Positions 28,034 through 36,627 of a stretch of 64,000 bases of DNA are shown piece by piece; position 1 is the first letter of the stretch, and the number at the start of each line of letters is the position of its first letter. The DNA comes from JAICUY01 sp963716585 (GTDB lineage Bacteria > Chloroflexota > Limnocylindria > QHBO01): positions 62,001 through 126,000 of the forward strand of contig CAVQTN010000005.1 in assembly GCA_963716585.1 (NCBI GenBank), read 5' to 3'. The notes under the pieces are model-generated. The model was not told the origin of the DNA. It made no database searches and was given only the letters and a program-made list of their open reading frames with translations. The position numbers and the translations under genes are program-made.

Positions 28034-29443
28034 ATGACCATGACCGCACCCCGACCGATCGCGACGCCGGCCGACCTCGTCGGCCGGCGGACCCTGGTGC
28101 TCGGCCTGGCGCGATCAGGCGTCGCCGCGGCACGATTCCTGGCCGGCGCGGGAGCGCAGGTGACGGTCTACGACCGGCGGCCCCCCGAGGCGCTGGCCGA
28201 CGCGGTCGGCTCGTTGCACGGCCTGCCGCTGCGGTTGGCGCTGGGCGTGGCCCCGGTCGAGGCTCGCCGGCTGGTCGCGGACGCCGATCTGCTGGTGACC
28301 AGCCCGTCCATCTCGCCACGCTTCCCGACGACGGACGCGTGGCTGCGTCAGGCGCTGGTCGATGCCCGATCGCGGGGCACACAGCTGGTCAGCGAAGTCG
28401 ACCTGTTCCTGCGGTTGACGCGGGCTCGCGTGCTGGCGATCACCGGGACAAAGGGCAAGACGACGGTCACCGCCCTGCTCGGCGCCATGCTGCAGCACGG
28501 TGGCGTGCCGCACCTCGTCGGCGGCAACATCGGCGCGCCCCTCATCGAGCGCCTCGCGGAGCTTGGCCCCACGGCGTGGGCCGTCCTGGAGCTTTCGGAG
28601 CTGCAGCTGCCGACCATCTCGCGCGGCGCGGATGTGGCGCTCTACACCAACGTGATGGCGGACCATCTCGACCGTCATCTGACTGTCGAGGCGTACCGCG
28701 CGGTGAAGGCCCGCCTGGCCCGCATCGCCCGCGGGCCAGTCGTGCTCAACATGGACGACGCAGGTTGCCGCGAGCTGGCGGATCGTCTGTTCGGCGTGAC
28801 CGTGCACCGCTACGGGCTGGAAGCCGGTGAGGCACACCTGGCCGGCGGCCAGGTGAGGCTGGGCCACGAGCCGCTCCTCGCCGCGGCCGAGGTGCCGCTC
28901 CCCGGGGAGCACATGCTGCGCAACGTGCTGGGTGCCGCGCTGGCCGCCTCGCTGGTCGGGGTGGAGGCGGGGGACATCGCGGCGGCGATCCGCACCTTTC
29001 CCGGCGTGCCGCACCGCCTCGAGACGCTCGGGGAGTGGGACGGCGTGCGCTGGGTCAACGACTCGCAGGCGACCATCCCGGAGGCAGCGATCGCCGCGCT
29101 CGCCGCGTTCATGCCTCGGCGCGTGGTGCTCATCGCGGGCGGCTCGGCCAAGGGATTGGACTACGCCGGCTTCGCGGATGCCATCGTGGCGCGCTGTCGT
29201 ACCGCGATCCTGATCGGCGAGACGGCGCCAGAGCTCGAGGCGCTGATCGGTGGCCGGACCCCGGTCGAGCGCGCCGGCGGCATGGACGACGCCGTGCGGC
29301 GGGCGCGCCAGGCTGCCTGCCCCGGTGACGTGGTGCTGCTCAGCCCGGCCGCGGCCAGCTTCGACATGTTCACCGACTATGCGGAGCGGGGCGACGCATT
29401 CCGAGCCGCGGCGAACGCGATCGGGCGGGGAGCGCAGGCATGA
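28034..29443 (+). CDS. murD: UDP-N-acetylmuramoylalanine--D-glutamate ligase
   Basis: MurD adds D-glutamate to UDP-MurNAc-L-Ala. The 469-residue product has an N-terminal Rossmann-like domain (TLVLGLARSGVAAARFL), the ATP loop ITGTKGKTTVTALL (about residues 136-149) and NDSQATIPEA in the C-terminal domain. Of two nearby starts, ATG 28034 and ATG 28040, the latter has better spacing to GGAAG. The stop overlaps the ftsW start as ATGA. Confidence 0.93.
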   Translation: MTMTAPRPIATPADLVGRRTLVLGLARSGVAAARFLAGAGAQVTVYDRRPPEALADAVGSLHGLPLRLALGVAPVEARRLVADADLLVTSPSISPRFPTTDAWLRQALVDARSRGTQLVSEVDLFLRLTRARVLAITGTKGKTTVTALLGAMLQHGGVPHLVGGNIGAPLIERLAELGPTAWAVLELSELQLPTISRGADVALYTNVMADHLDRHLTVEAYRAVKARLARIARGPVVLNMDDAGCRELADRLFGVTVHRYGLEAGEAHLAGGQVRLGHEPLLAAAEVPLPGEHMLRNVLGAALAASLVGVEAGDIAAAIRTFPGVPHRLETLGEWDGVRWVNDSQATIPEAAIAALAAFMPRRVVLIAGGSAKGLDYAGFADAIVARCRTAILIGETAPELEALIGGRTPVERAGGMDDAVRRARQAACPGDVVLLSPAAASFDMFTDYAERGDAFRAAANAIGRGAQA

Positions 29444-30699
29444 GTGCGGTCGCCATGACCACCTCCCGCAGCCGCGCGAGGGCCGGCGTCCGGCGCGAGC
29501 GGCATGCGATCTCCTACCCGTTGCTGTTGAGCGTGATCGCGCTGGTGGCCGGCGGGGTGGTGATGGTCTATTCGGCCTCGAGCGTGCGGGCCTACATCGC
29601 GGCCGACGACTCCGCGCTGTACGGGTTCCAGCAGGCGATCTTCGCCGCCATCGGGCTGGGTGCGATGTACCTGACCAGCCGGCTCGACTTCCGATGGCTG
29701 CGCTACCTCGCCATTCCCGCCTATGTCGCCATGCTCGGCCTGCTCGTCGCTGTGCTCCTCCCGCACATCGGCGTCGACGTCAACGGGTCGCGACGCTGGA
29801 TCCCGTTGCCGGTCATCGGCTCGTTCCAGCCGGCCGAGCTGGCCAAGCTGGCGGTCTGCCTCTACCTGGCACATTGGCTCGACCGTCGCGGCAGGGCGGC
29901 GCATGGCTTCTGGAACGGCTTCGTGCCGTTCGGCCTGCTGGTGGTGCCGGGCTTCGTGCTGATCGCGGTCGAGCCGGACCTGGGAACAGCCGGCGTGTAC
30001 ATGGCAGCCGCGCTGGCCATGTTCTTCATGTCGGGAGCGAACCTGGTCTACTTCGGCGCCGCCGCCGCGGCGGCCGTCGGCGGGGCGATGCTGATGGTCA
30101 GCAACACCGCCTACCAGATGCAGCGGGTGCAGAGTTTCTTCGATCCATTCAAGGATCCGCTGGTCACCGGCTACAACTCGGTCCAGGCGCTCATGGCGTT
30201 GGCGCTCGGCGGCGTGACGGGCCTGGGGCTCGGTGCGAGCAGGCAGAAGTACATGTATCTGCCGGCGCCGTCCACCGACTTCATCTTCGCCATCATCGGC
30301 GAGGAATGGGGCCTGATCGGCACGCTGGCCGTGGTGGCCCTCTTCGTGGTGATCGCCTACCAGGGCTATCGGATCGCCATCAACGCGCCGGACACGTTCT
30401 CCGGCCTGCTGGCCGCCGGGCTGACGACCTGGCTGGTGGTGCAGGCTTGCATCAACATGATGGTCGTCACGGCGCTGCTGCCGGTGACCGGCATCCCCCT
30501 GCCGTTCATCAGCTACGGTGGGTCGGCTCTCATCATCAACCTCGTGGCGGTGGGGATCCTGCTCTCCATCAGCCGCGAGACGAACCAGACAGGATCTCTG
30601 CTCGATGCGGTGCTTGGTGTCGGGCGGCGGGACAGGCGGGCACGTGTACCCCGCGCTGGCCGTCGCCCACGCGCTGCGCGACGCGCGGCCCGACCTTGA
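29440..30699 (+). CDS. ftsW: Septal peptidoglycan polymerase FtsW (SEDS family)
   Basis: FtsW polymerises glycan from lipid II, in complex with FtsI. The product has about ten transmembrane helices, GGVVMVYSASS in the first helix, RRWIPLPVIGSFQPAELAKLA (the SEDS catalytic-region motif), AVEPDLGTA and GIPLPFISYGGSALIINL near the end. The last 30 residues are Arg-rich and overlap the murG start by 95 nt, an unusually long same-strand overlap; a nearby frameshift or a genuinely extended tail are both possible. Confidence 0.92.
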   Translation: MSAVAMTTSRSRARAGVRRERHAISYPLLLSVIALVAGGVVMVYSASSVRAYIAADDSALYGFQQAIFAAIGLGAMYLTSRLDFRWLRYLAIPAYVAMLGLLVAVLLPHIGVDVNGSRRWIPLPVIGSFQPAELAKLAVCLYLAHWLDRRGRAAHGFWNGFVPFGLLVVPGFVLIAVEPDLGTAGVYMAAALAMFFMSGANLVYFGAAAAAAVGGAMLMVSNTAYQMQRVQSFFDPFKDPLVTGYNSVQALMALALGGVTGLGLGASRQKYMYLPAPSTDFIFAIIGEEWGLIGTLAVVALFVVIAYQGYRIAINAPDTFSGLLAAGLTTWLVVQACINMMVVTALLPVTGIPLPFISYGGSALIINLVAVGILLSISRETNQTGSLLDAVLGVGRRDRRARVPRAGRRPRAARRAARP

Positions 30700-31723
30700 G
30701 GTCAGCTATGTCGGCGGCGTGCGCGGCCTGGAGCGGCGCATCGTCGGTGACCAGCTGCCCTACCACCAGCTGGTGGTGCGCTCGCTGCGCAGCGCCGGCC
30801 GTGACGTGCACCTCGTCCTCGACCCGCTGCGCCTCGGCGCCTCGGTGCCACAGGCCTGGGCGCTGCTCGGCCGGCTGCGACCGGCGGCGGTCTTCAGCAG
30901 CGGCGGGTACCTTGGCATCCCCCTCGTGCTCGCCGCGCGAGCGCGAGGCATCCCCTCGCTCGTCTGGGAGGGCAACGTGATCCCCGGCCGAGCGACCCGC
31001 GCCATCGGCCGCGCAGCGACGCGCGTCGCCGTCTCGTTTCCGCCGACGCTCGCTGCCTTTCCGGGCAAGAGCTTCGTGTCGGGCACGCCCACTCGCTCGT
31101 TCGCCGGCATCGACCGGGGCGCGGCACGCGCGAGCTTCGGCCTCGCCCCCGACGATCGGCTGCTGCTCGTCTTCGGCGGCTCGCAGGCCGTCGCCCGACT
31201 GACCGCCGCCGTTCACGGCGCGCTGCCACAGCTCGTCGGCGCCTGGCGCGTGCTGCACCTGACCGGCGACGCGGGAATGGCCGCGGCGGAGTCGGCGCGC
31301 CACGCGCTTGCCGAGGCGGTTCGCGCGCGCTATGAGCCGGTTCCGTTCCTGGCGGACCGCATGGCCGAAGCCCTCGTTGCCGCCGACCTCGTGCTCGGCC
31401 GCGCCGGCTCGTCCACCTGCGCGGAGGTGGCCGCCGTTGGCGTGGCCTCGATCCTGGTGCCCTATCCGTATGCCGGCGCGCACCAGCGCGCCAACGCACG
31501 CTGGCTGGCGGACCAGGGGGCCGCCGTGCTGGTGCCGGACGCCGAGCTGGACGCCGGCCGTCTGCTGACGGAGCTCGCGGTGCTGCACGACGACGGTGTG
31601 CGCTCGGCGGTGGCCGTGGCGGCCCACGCCCTGGGCCGGCCGAACGCGGCGGCTGCCATCGCCGCCGACCTGCTCGCCCTGGCTGATGGTCGCGCGCTGC
31701 CTTCCGAAGCGGCCGCCTCGTGA
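30605..31723 (+). CDS. murG: UDP-GlcNAc:lipid I N-acetylglucosaminyltransferase MurG
   Basis: MurG converts lipid I to lipid II at the inner face of the membrane. The 372-residue GT28 enzyme has the N-terminal GGGTGGHVYPALA (residues 7-19), SSGGYLGIPLVLAARA, LLLVFGGSQ, and the acceptor/donor region GRAGSSTCAEVAAVG. ATG 30605 lies inside the end of ftsW. Its stop overlaps the murB start as GTGA. Confidence 0.94.
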   Translation: MRCLVSGGGTGGHVYPALAVAHALRDARPDLEVSYVGGVRGLERRIVGDQLPYHQLVVRSLRSAGRDVHLVLDPLRLGASVPQAWALLGRLRPAAVFSSGGYLGIPLVLAARARGIPSLVWEGNVIPGRATRAIGRAATRVAVSFPPTLAAFPGKSFVSGTPTRSFAGIDRGAARASFGLAPDDRLLLVFGGSQAVARLTAAVHGALPQLVGAWRVLHLTGDAGMAAAESARHALAEAVRARYEPVPFLADRMAEALVAADLVLGRAGSSTCAEVAAVGVASILVPYPYAGAHQRANARWLADQGAAVLVPDAELDAGRLLTELAVLHDDGVRSAVAVAAHALGRPNAAAAIAADLLALADGRALPSEAAAS

Positions 31724-32646
31724 CGGAGCTGCTCCGGCGCCTCGACGCGCTGGCCGCGGAGCGCGGCATCACGCTCGGCAGCGGCGTGCCCTTGGGACCA
31801 CTCACCACCCTGCGGGTCGGCGGGCCGGCCGACCGTCTCGCCACACCCCGCTCGCGGGATGAGCTGCTGGCGGCGTTGGCACTGGCCCGTGACGCCCGCG
31901 TCCCGCTGTTCATGCTCGGCAACGGTTCGGACCTGGTGGTCGCCGACGCCGGCATCCGCGGTCTGGTGGTCCGCAACCGTGCTCGTGGGCTGGTCGTGGA
32001 CGAGAAGGGGATCACCGCCGACTCGGGCGCGCCAATGGCCATGCTCGTCAAGCGGTGCACCGTCGAGGCGTTGGCCGGCCTGGAGTTCGGCATCAGCATT
32101 CCCGGCTCGTTGGGCGGCGCGGTGTGGGCCAACGCGGGGGCCCACGGCGCGGAGATGCGCGACGTGATCGAGGAGGTCGAGATCTACGACGACGGTGCGT
32201 GTCGCAGCTTCACGGCCGACGCATGCGGCTTTGCCTACCGCGAGTCGCGCTTCAAGCATTCCGCCGAAATCGTGCTGGGCGCCACGCTGCGACTGGCCCG
32301 CGGCGATCGGTCCGAGATCGCGGCGCGCGTCGACGCCCACCAGGCTCAGCGCCGCGCGACCCAGCCACTCGCCGAGCAGAACGCGGGCAGCGTCTTCCGC
32401 AACCCGCCCGGCGACCACGCCGGGCGGCTGATCGAGGCGGCCGGCCTGAAAGGCTTTCGTCACGGCAGCGCACAGGTCTCGACGCTCCATGCGAATTTCA
32501 TGCTGGCCGATGCCGGGGGCCGCGCCGCGGACGTGCGCGCGCTGGGTGACCACGTCCAGCAGGTGGTTGCCGAGCGCTTCGGCGTGCGCCTCGACTACGA
32601 GATCGAGTTCGTCGGCGACTGGACGCAGGCTGGGGTGACAGCTTGA
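31720..32646 (+). CDS. murB: UDP-N-acetylenolpyruvoylglucosamine reductase MurB
   Basis: MurB reduces UDP-GlcNAc-enolpyruvate to UDP-MurNAc with NADPH and FAD. The 308-residue product has LRVGGPADRL, FMLGNGSDLVVAD (FAD), SIPGSLGGAVWANAGAHGAEM, and the catalytic Ser 224 in NAGSVFRNPPG, the form seen in type II MurB. MurC, often before murB in such clusters, is not present. Start GTG 31720; the stop overlaps the ddl TTG. Confidence 0.93.
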   Translation: MTELLRRLDALAAERGITLGSGVPLGPLTTLRVGGPADRLATPRSRDELLAALALARDARVPLFMLGNGSDLVVADAGIRGLVVRNRARGLVVDEKGITADSGAPMAMLVKRCTVEALAGLEFGISIPGSLGGAVWANAGAHGAEMRDVIEEVEIYDDGACRSFTADACGFAYRESRFKHSAEIVLGATLRLARGDRSEIAARVDAHQAQRRATQPLAEQNAGSVFRNPPGDHAGRLIEAAGLKGFRHGSAQVSTLHANFMLADAGGRAADVRALGDHVQQVVAERFGVRLDYEIEFVGDWTQAGVTA

Positions 32647-33746
32647 CCGGGCGGCTGCGGATCGGGATCTTCGCCGGCGGACGATCAGCCGAGCACGAGG
32701 TCAGCCTGTCGTCGGCCGAGTCGGTGCTGCGTGCCATCGATCGCGAGCGCTACGAGCCGTACCTGATCTACATCGACCGCGAGGGCGGGTGGCACCTTCC
32801 CGCGGCGGCCGCGCCGCAGCTCACCGACCGCTCGCTGACGGCCATGCTCGACGACCCCGCGCAGCCTCTTTCCTCGGCCAGCGGCGCGCCGCTCGAGCCG
32901 CGCGCCGCACTCCGTCCGCTGGCCGACGCGATCGACGTCGCCTTCCTGGTGGTCCACGGGCCGTTCGGCGAGGACGGCACGTTGCAGGGGCTCCTGGAGC
33001 TCGCCGGCGTGCCGTACATCGGCGCCGGGGTGCTGGCCAGCGCGGTTGCGATGGACAAGGTCGTCTTCAAGGACCTGCTGCGCGGCCACGGGTTGCCCGT
33101 GGTCGATGACCTGTCGTTCCGGCGCAAGCAGTGGCGTGAGCAGCGTGAGCGTGTGGCCTCCGAGGTCGGCAGGTTGCTGGGCGATCGCTGCGTCGTCAAG
33201 CCGGCGCGCCTGGGAAGCAGCGTCGGCATGAGCCTGGTCCATGCACCCGCCGAGCTGTCGCCCGCCCTTGACCTTGCGTTTGAGTACGACAGCAAGGTGA
33301 TCGTGGAGGCGTATATCGCCGGTGCTCGCGAGCTCGAGTGCGGTGTGCTCGGCAATGAGCCCTTCGTGGTGTTCGAGCCGGGCGAGGTGATCAGCCATCA
33401 CGAGTGGTACGACTACGAGGCCAAATACGTCGAGGGCCTCGCCGAGGTGGTGCCGCGGGCGACCCTCGATGCCGGAACGGCGGCTCGCCTCAAGGAGCTG
33501 GCGGCGCTCGCCTATCGCGCCGTCGACTGCGCCGGCATGGCGCGCGTCGACTTCCTGGTGACCACCGATGCGACCTACGTCAGCGAGATGAACACGCTGC
33601 CCGGCTTCACCACGACCAGCATGTTCCCGAAGCAGGCGGAGCTCGCCGGCTGCCCGTTCCCGGAGCTCATCAGCCGGCTCATCGAGCTCGGGCTGGAGGC
33701 CGATCGAGAGGGCCGCACGCCGGCACGCCGCGGGGGCCGCCCGTGA
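32643..33746 (+). CDS. ddl: D-alanine--D-alanine ligase
   Basis: Ddl makes the dipeptide used by MurF. The 367-residue ATP-grasp protein has IFAGGRSAEHEVSLSSAESV at the N-terminus, VHGPFGEDGTLQGLLELAG, GAGVLASAVAMDKVVFK, VKPARLGSSVGMSLV and the C-terminal EMNTLPGFTTTSMFPK. TTG 32643 overlaps the murB stop. The ligase loop carries a Tyr-type D-Ala preference region only indirectly visible, so vancomycin-type D-lactate activity is not suggested. Confidence 0.94.
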   Translation: MTGRLRIGIFAGGRSAEHEVSLSSAESVLRAIDRERYEPYLIYIDREGGWHLPAAAAPQLTDRSLTAMLDDPAQPLSSASGAPLEPRAALRPLADAIDVAFLVVHGPFGEDGTLQGLLELAGVPYIGAGVLASAVAMDKVVFKDLLRGHGLPVVDDLSFRRKQWREQRERVASEVGRLLGDRCVVKPARLGSSVGMSLVHAPAELSPALDLAFEYDSKVIVEAYIAGARELECGVLGNEPFVVFEPGEVISHHEWYDYEAKYVEGLAEVVPRATLDAGTAARLKELAALAYRAVDCAGMARVDFLVTTDATYVSEMNTLPGFTTTSMFPKQAELAGCPFPELISRLIELGLEADREGRTPARRGGRP

Positions 33747-34609
33747 GCCGCGGAGCGCGCCCGGCGGCCAGGCCGAAGCGGCGCGGCGCGCACGCGCGGC
33801 GCCCGAGCCCGCCGCTGCGCCAGCGCTTCCGGCCGCGGCTGCCCTCTGCCGCCCGGACGATCGCCGGGCTGCTCTTCGCCGCTCTGCTGGCGGGCACCGT
33901 GGTGCTGGTCAACGGCCCCTGGCTGCGCGTCCAGCGCATCGCCTTCGCCGGGCAGCAGCTGACCAGCCAGCAACAGCTGGCCGGGGCCGTCGGCTGGTTG
34001 CGCGGCAGCCCGTTGCTGGGCCTCGAGAGCGCGCCGGTCGTCGACCGGCTGCGCCTCCTGCCGGCCGTGGCCGACGCGCGCGTCGAGTCGAGCCTGCTCG
34101 ACGAGGTGCGCATCACCGTCACCGAGAAGCAGCCCGCGTTCGTGTGGCGCACGCCCGGCGCACGGCTGGTAGGCGCGGGCGATGGAACGCTGATCGCCGC
34201 ACGCTCGGTGGACGGCCAGCTGCCGGCCGGCCTGGCCGGCCTGCCTTTCGTCGACGACCGGCGCCAGGCGTCGAAGGGCCTGAAGGTCGGCGACGTCATC
34301 CCATCGGGCATGATCGACACCGCGCTGCGGCTCGTCGCGGTCCAGCCCGCCAGGCTCGGCTCGGCCGCCACGCGGCTGAGCCTCAGGATCGACGACGAGC
34401 ATGGCTTCGTCCTCGTCTCGACCGCGCCCGCTTGGCAGGCCGCATTCGGGCTGTACGGGCTCGACCCCACCCGCGAGCAGCCACAGGACGGCCGCATCGA
34501 GGCGCAGGTCGCCGCGGTCCGGACGCTGTTCGCCGCGCATCCGGAGGGATCGGTGTCATGGGTCGATGCCCGCAACCCGGGAAAGGTATATTTCCGTGCC
34601 AAGGGCTGA
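33743..34609 (+). CDS. ftsQ: Cell division protein FtsQ/DivIB
   Basis: FtsQ is the bitopic scaffold of the septal FtsQLB complex. The 288-residue product has a basic, proline-rich cytoplasmic tail (about 45 residues), one transmembrane helix (about residues 46-64, TIAGLLFAALLAGTVVLV), a POTRA domain beginning VQRIAFAGQQLTSQQQL, and the beta domain that follows. GTG 33743 overlaps the ddl stop as GTGA. Confidence 0.87.
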   Translation: MSRGARPAARPKRRGAHARRPSPPLRQRFRPRLPSAARTIAGLLFAALLAGTVVLVNGPWLRVQRIAFAGQQLTSQQQLAGAVGWLRGSPLLGLESAPVVDRLRLLPAVADARVESSLLDEVRITVTEKQPAFVWRTPGARLVGAGDGTLIAARSVDGQLPAGLAGLPFVDDRRQASKGLKVGDVIPSGMIDTALRLVAVQPARLGSAATRLSLRIDDEHGFVLVSTAPAWQAAFGLYGLDPTREQPQDGRIEAQVAAVRTLFAAHPEGSVSWVDARNPGKVYFRAKG

Positions 34610-34663
34610 GGCGTGCCGAGCCAGCGGATGGGGGCGCCGGCCTCAGCTGACTTCCGCACCGGG

Positions 34664-34669
34664 TACCCT
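34664..34669 (+). promoter_or_regulatory. -10 box (TACCCT), leaderless promoter of the small basic protein gene
   Basis: TACCCT ends 5 nt before ATG 34675, with no Shine-Dalgarno. This would start a sub-operon sbp-ftsA. Confidence 0.4.
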
Positions 34670-34674
34670 GCTGC

Positions 34675-34998
34675 ATGTGGCTTCCACTCATCGGTCTTGC
34701 CCTCGGTGTCGCCCTGGGGCTGGTGCTCAACGTTTCGGTCAGCCCCGAGCTGGCGAGGTACAGCGCGGTGGGCATCCTGGCCGGGCTCGACTCGGTGCTG
34801 GGTGCCGTGCGGGCAGAGCTGGACGCCCATTACGACAACCGGGTCTTCCTGTCCGGGTTCGTGACCAACGCTCTGGTGGCGGTGGCGCTGACCTTCGTGG
34901 GCGACCGGCTGGGGATCGACCTCTATCTCGTGGCGCTCTTCGCCTTCGGGCTGCGCATCTTCCAAAACGTGGCGTTGATCAGGCGCCACTTCCTGTAG
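34675..34998 (+). CDS. sbp: Small basic protein (Sbp, DUF1290-like) of the division cluster
   Basis: The 107-residue product has three hydrophobic segments (about residues 3-20, 60-78 and 80-97) and the conserved NVSVSPELARYSAVGILAGLDSVLGA region of the small basic protein family found between ftsQ/divIB and ftsA in Gram-positive and Chloroflexota dcw clusters. Its molecular role is not established; position suggests a septal or membrane-anchoring function. It supports a non-proteobacterial origin of the window. Confidence 0.85.
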   Translation: MWLPLIGLALGVALGLVLNVSVSPELARYSAVGILAGLDSVLGAVRAELDAHYDNRVFLSGFVTNALVAVALTFVGDRLGIDLYLVALFAFGLRIFQNVALIRRHFL

Positions 34999-35049
34999 GC
35001 TCGAAACGAGGCGTTCGCGCGTCGGGCGCCGATCATTCTCGGAGGTAGC

Positions 35050-36291
35050 TTGGACAGGGAGACGGTCCTCGTCGGCATCGATGCGGGGACGACCAAGGTG
35101 ACCACCCTCATCGGGGAGGTCGGTCGTTCCGGTGACGTCAACATCATCGGCTACGGCATCGCGCCATCGGTCGGGATGAAGAAGGGCATGGTCGCCAACA
35201 TCGACCAGACGGTCAGCTCGATCGCCTCGAGCATCGAGAAGGCCGAGCGGCTGTCCGGCTACAAGATCAGCTCCGCCTTCGTCAGCGTCGGCGGCAGCCA
35301 CATCGGCAGTCAGAACAGCCGCGGCGTGGTGGCGGTCTCCGGCCACAAGCGCGAGGTCAGTCGCGAGGACGTGGCACGCGCGACCGACGCTGCCAAGGCG
35401 GTCCAGGTGCCCTCCAACCGCGAGATCCTGCACGTGGTGCCGCGCGGCTACATCGTCGACGGCCAGGAGGGCATCAAGGACCCGCTCGGCATGAGCGCGG
35501 TGCGGCTGGAGGTCGAGACCCACATCGTCGCCGGCGCGGCGACGTCGGTCCAGAACCTGAGCAAGTGCATCAGCCAGGCGAACGTCGCGATCGATGAGCT
35601 GGTCATCAGCTCGCTGGCCGCCGCGGAGGCGACGCTCACCGACACCGAGAAGGAGCTCGGCGTGCTGGTGGCTGACATCGGAGGCGGCACGACCGACGTC
35701 GCCATCTTCGTCGACGGGGCGGTGTACCACTCGGCGGTGCTGCCGGTTGGCGGCATCAACGTGACCAACGACGTCGCGATCGGCCTGCGCACATCGCTCA
35801 ACCTGGCGGAGGAGATCAAGATCAAGCATGGCTCGGCGAGCCTGACCGATGTTCAGCCCGAGGAGCTGCTCAACGTCGCGGTGCTCGGCGACGACGGCGG
35901 CCAGACGATCCAGCGTCGCAAGCTGTGCGAGATCATCGAGGCGCGGATGAGCGAGATCTACTCGCTGATCAGCGAGGAGGTGAAGCGCTCCGGGCACGCC
36001 GGCATGCTGCCCGCGGGCGTAGTGCTCACCGGCGGCGGCGCCCGGCTGGGCGGCGCAGCGGAGTTGGCGCGCGACGTGCTGGAGATGCCGGTGCGCGTCG
36101 GCTCGCCGCAGGGTGTCGGCGGACTCATGGATCAGCTCTCCAACCCGGCCTTCGCCACGCCCATCGGCCTGCTGCTCTGGGGCGCGGGGCACGCTGGCGC
36201 GGAGCCGCTGACCGCGTACTCGAACGGGTCGTCAGTCGGCGCGGGGTTCGGCCGGGTGCTCGATTGGGTGCGCGGCCTCTTTCCGGGCTGA
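35050..36291 (+). CDS. ftsA: Cell division protein FtsA
   Basis: FtsA is the actin-like protein that tethers FtsZ to the membrane. The 413 residues include the phosphate-1 loop GIDAGTTKVTTLI (about residues 9-21), the 1C domain, DIGGGTTDVAIF (about 209-220) and VLTGGGARLGG. The C-terminal VLDWVRGLFPG is an amphipathic helix suited to membrane binding. TTG 35050 follows a strong GGAGGT. A 509-bp gap separates it from ftsZ. Confidence 0.95.
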   Translation: MDRETVLVGIDAGTTKVTTLIGEVGRSGDVNIIGYGIAPSVGMKKGMVANIDQTVSSIASSIEKAERLSGYKISSAFVSVGGSHIGSQNSRGVVAVSGHKREVSREDVARATDAAKAVQVPSNREILHVVPRGYIVDGQEGIKDPLGMSAVRLEVETHIVAGAATSVQNLSKCISQANVAIDELVISSLAAAEATLTDTEKELGVLVADIGGGTTDVAIFVDGAVYHSAVLPVGGINVTNDVAIGLRTSLNLAEEIKIKHGSASLTDVQPEELLNVAVLGDDGGQTIQRRKLCEIIEARMSEIYSLISEEVKRSGHAGMLPAGVVLTGGGARLGGAAELARDVLEMPVRVGSPQGVGGLMDQLSNPAFATPIGLLLWGAGHAGAEPLTAYSNGSSVGAGFGRVLDWVRGLFPG

Positions 36292-36357
36292 CGGAACGAC
36301 GCGTCGCCTCGGGCCGCCGTGCCCGCGATGCCCGGAGCGGACTCCCCGCCGAACCGT
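36292..36357. other. Start of the 509-bp ftsA-ftsZ intergenic region (36292-36800)
   Basis: The whole 36292-36800 interval has no convincing gene. Apparent reading frames through it are products of the repeats. It contains, in order, an inverted repeat (36358-36495), a tandem 13-bp array (36512-36576), a DnaA-box cluster (36628-36710) and a -10 box (36739). It is the longest gap in the dcw cluster, whose other genes mostly overlap. Confidence 0.6.
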
Positions 36358-36495
36358 TGCCACCGGGTGGAGGTAACGAAGAACTTGGGCCGAACATGGG
36401 CCTGCGGGAGTCCGTTTTGGTCACCGCGTGGCAGGCATCACGTTCGAAGTGCCCGCCGGCGGGCCTTCGTTGCGAAATATCTCCACCCGGTGGCA
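36358..36495. repeat. Inverted repeat with 18-bp arms flanking about 100 bp
   Basis: TGCCACCGGGTGGAGGTA (36358-36375) is the reverse complement, with one mismatch, of TATCTCCACCCGGTGGCA (36478-36495). Just inside the arms ACGAAG (from 36376) also matches CTTCGT (36465-36470). The whole 138-bp unit could fold as a long stem or represent a small non-autonomous element. Confidence 0.6.
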
Positions 36496-36511
36496 GGACC
36501 GTCGATGGCAT

Positions 36512-36576
36512 GGGTCCACGCCACGGGCCCACGCCACGGACCCACGCCACGGGTCCACGCCACGGACCCACGCCAG
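36512..36576. repeat. Five tandem 13-bp repeats, consensus GGRYCCACGCCAC
   Basis: Units begin at 36512, 36525, 36538, 36551 and 36564. Variation is confined to positions 3-4 (GGGT, GGGC, GGAC) and the last base of unit five; a degenerate sixth copy runs to about 36587. Iteron-like array upstream of ftsZ; binding protein unknown. Confidence 0.75.
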
Positions 36577-36627
36577 GGACGCGCCACGTCCTCGCCATGC
36601 TCCCGCGCTGTGCCTTCGCGAAGACCC

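Noticed and set aside
33679..36192. 837-codon minus-strand frame opposite ftsQ-ftsA
   Set aside because: Same antisense effect of high GC third positions; the plus strand encodes FtsQ, Sbp and FtsA with clear motifs.
36512..36576. CRISPR-like array
   Set aside because: Units are directly adjacent with no unique spacers and are too short; no cas genes nearby.
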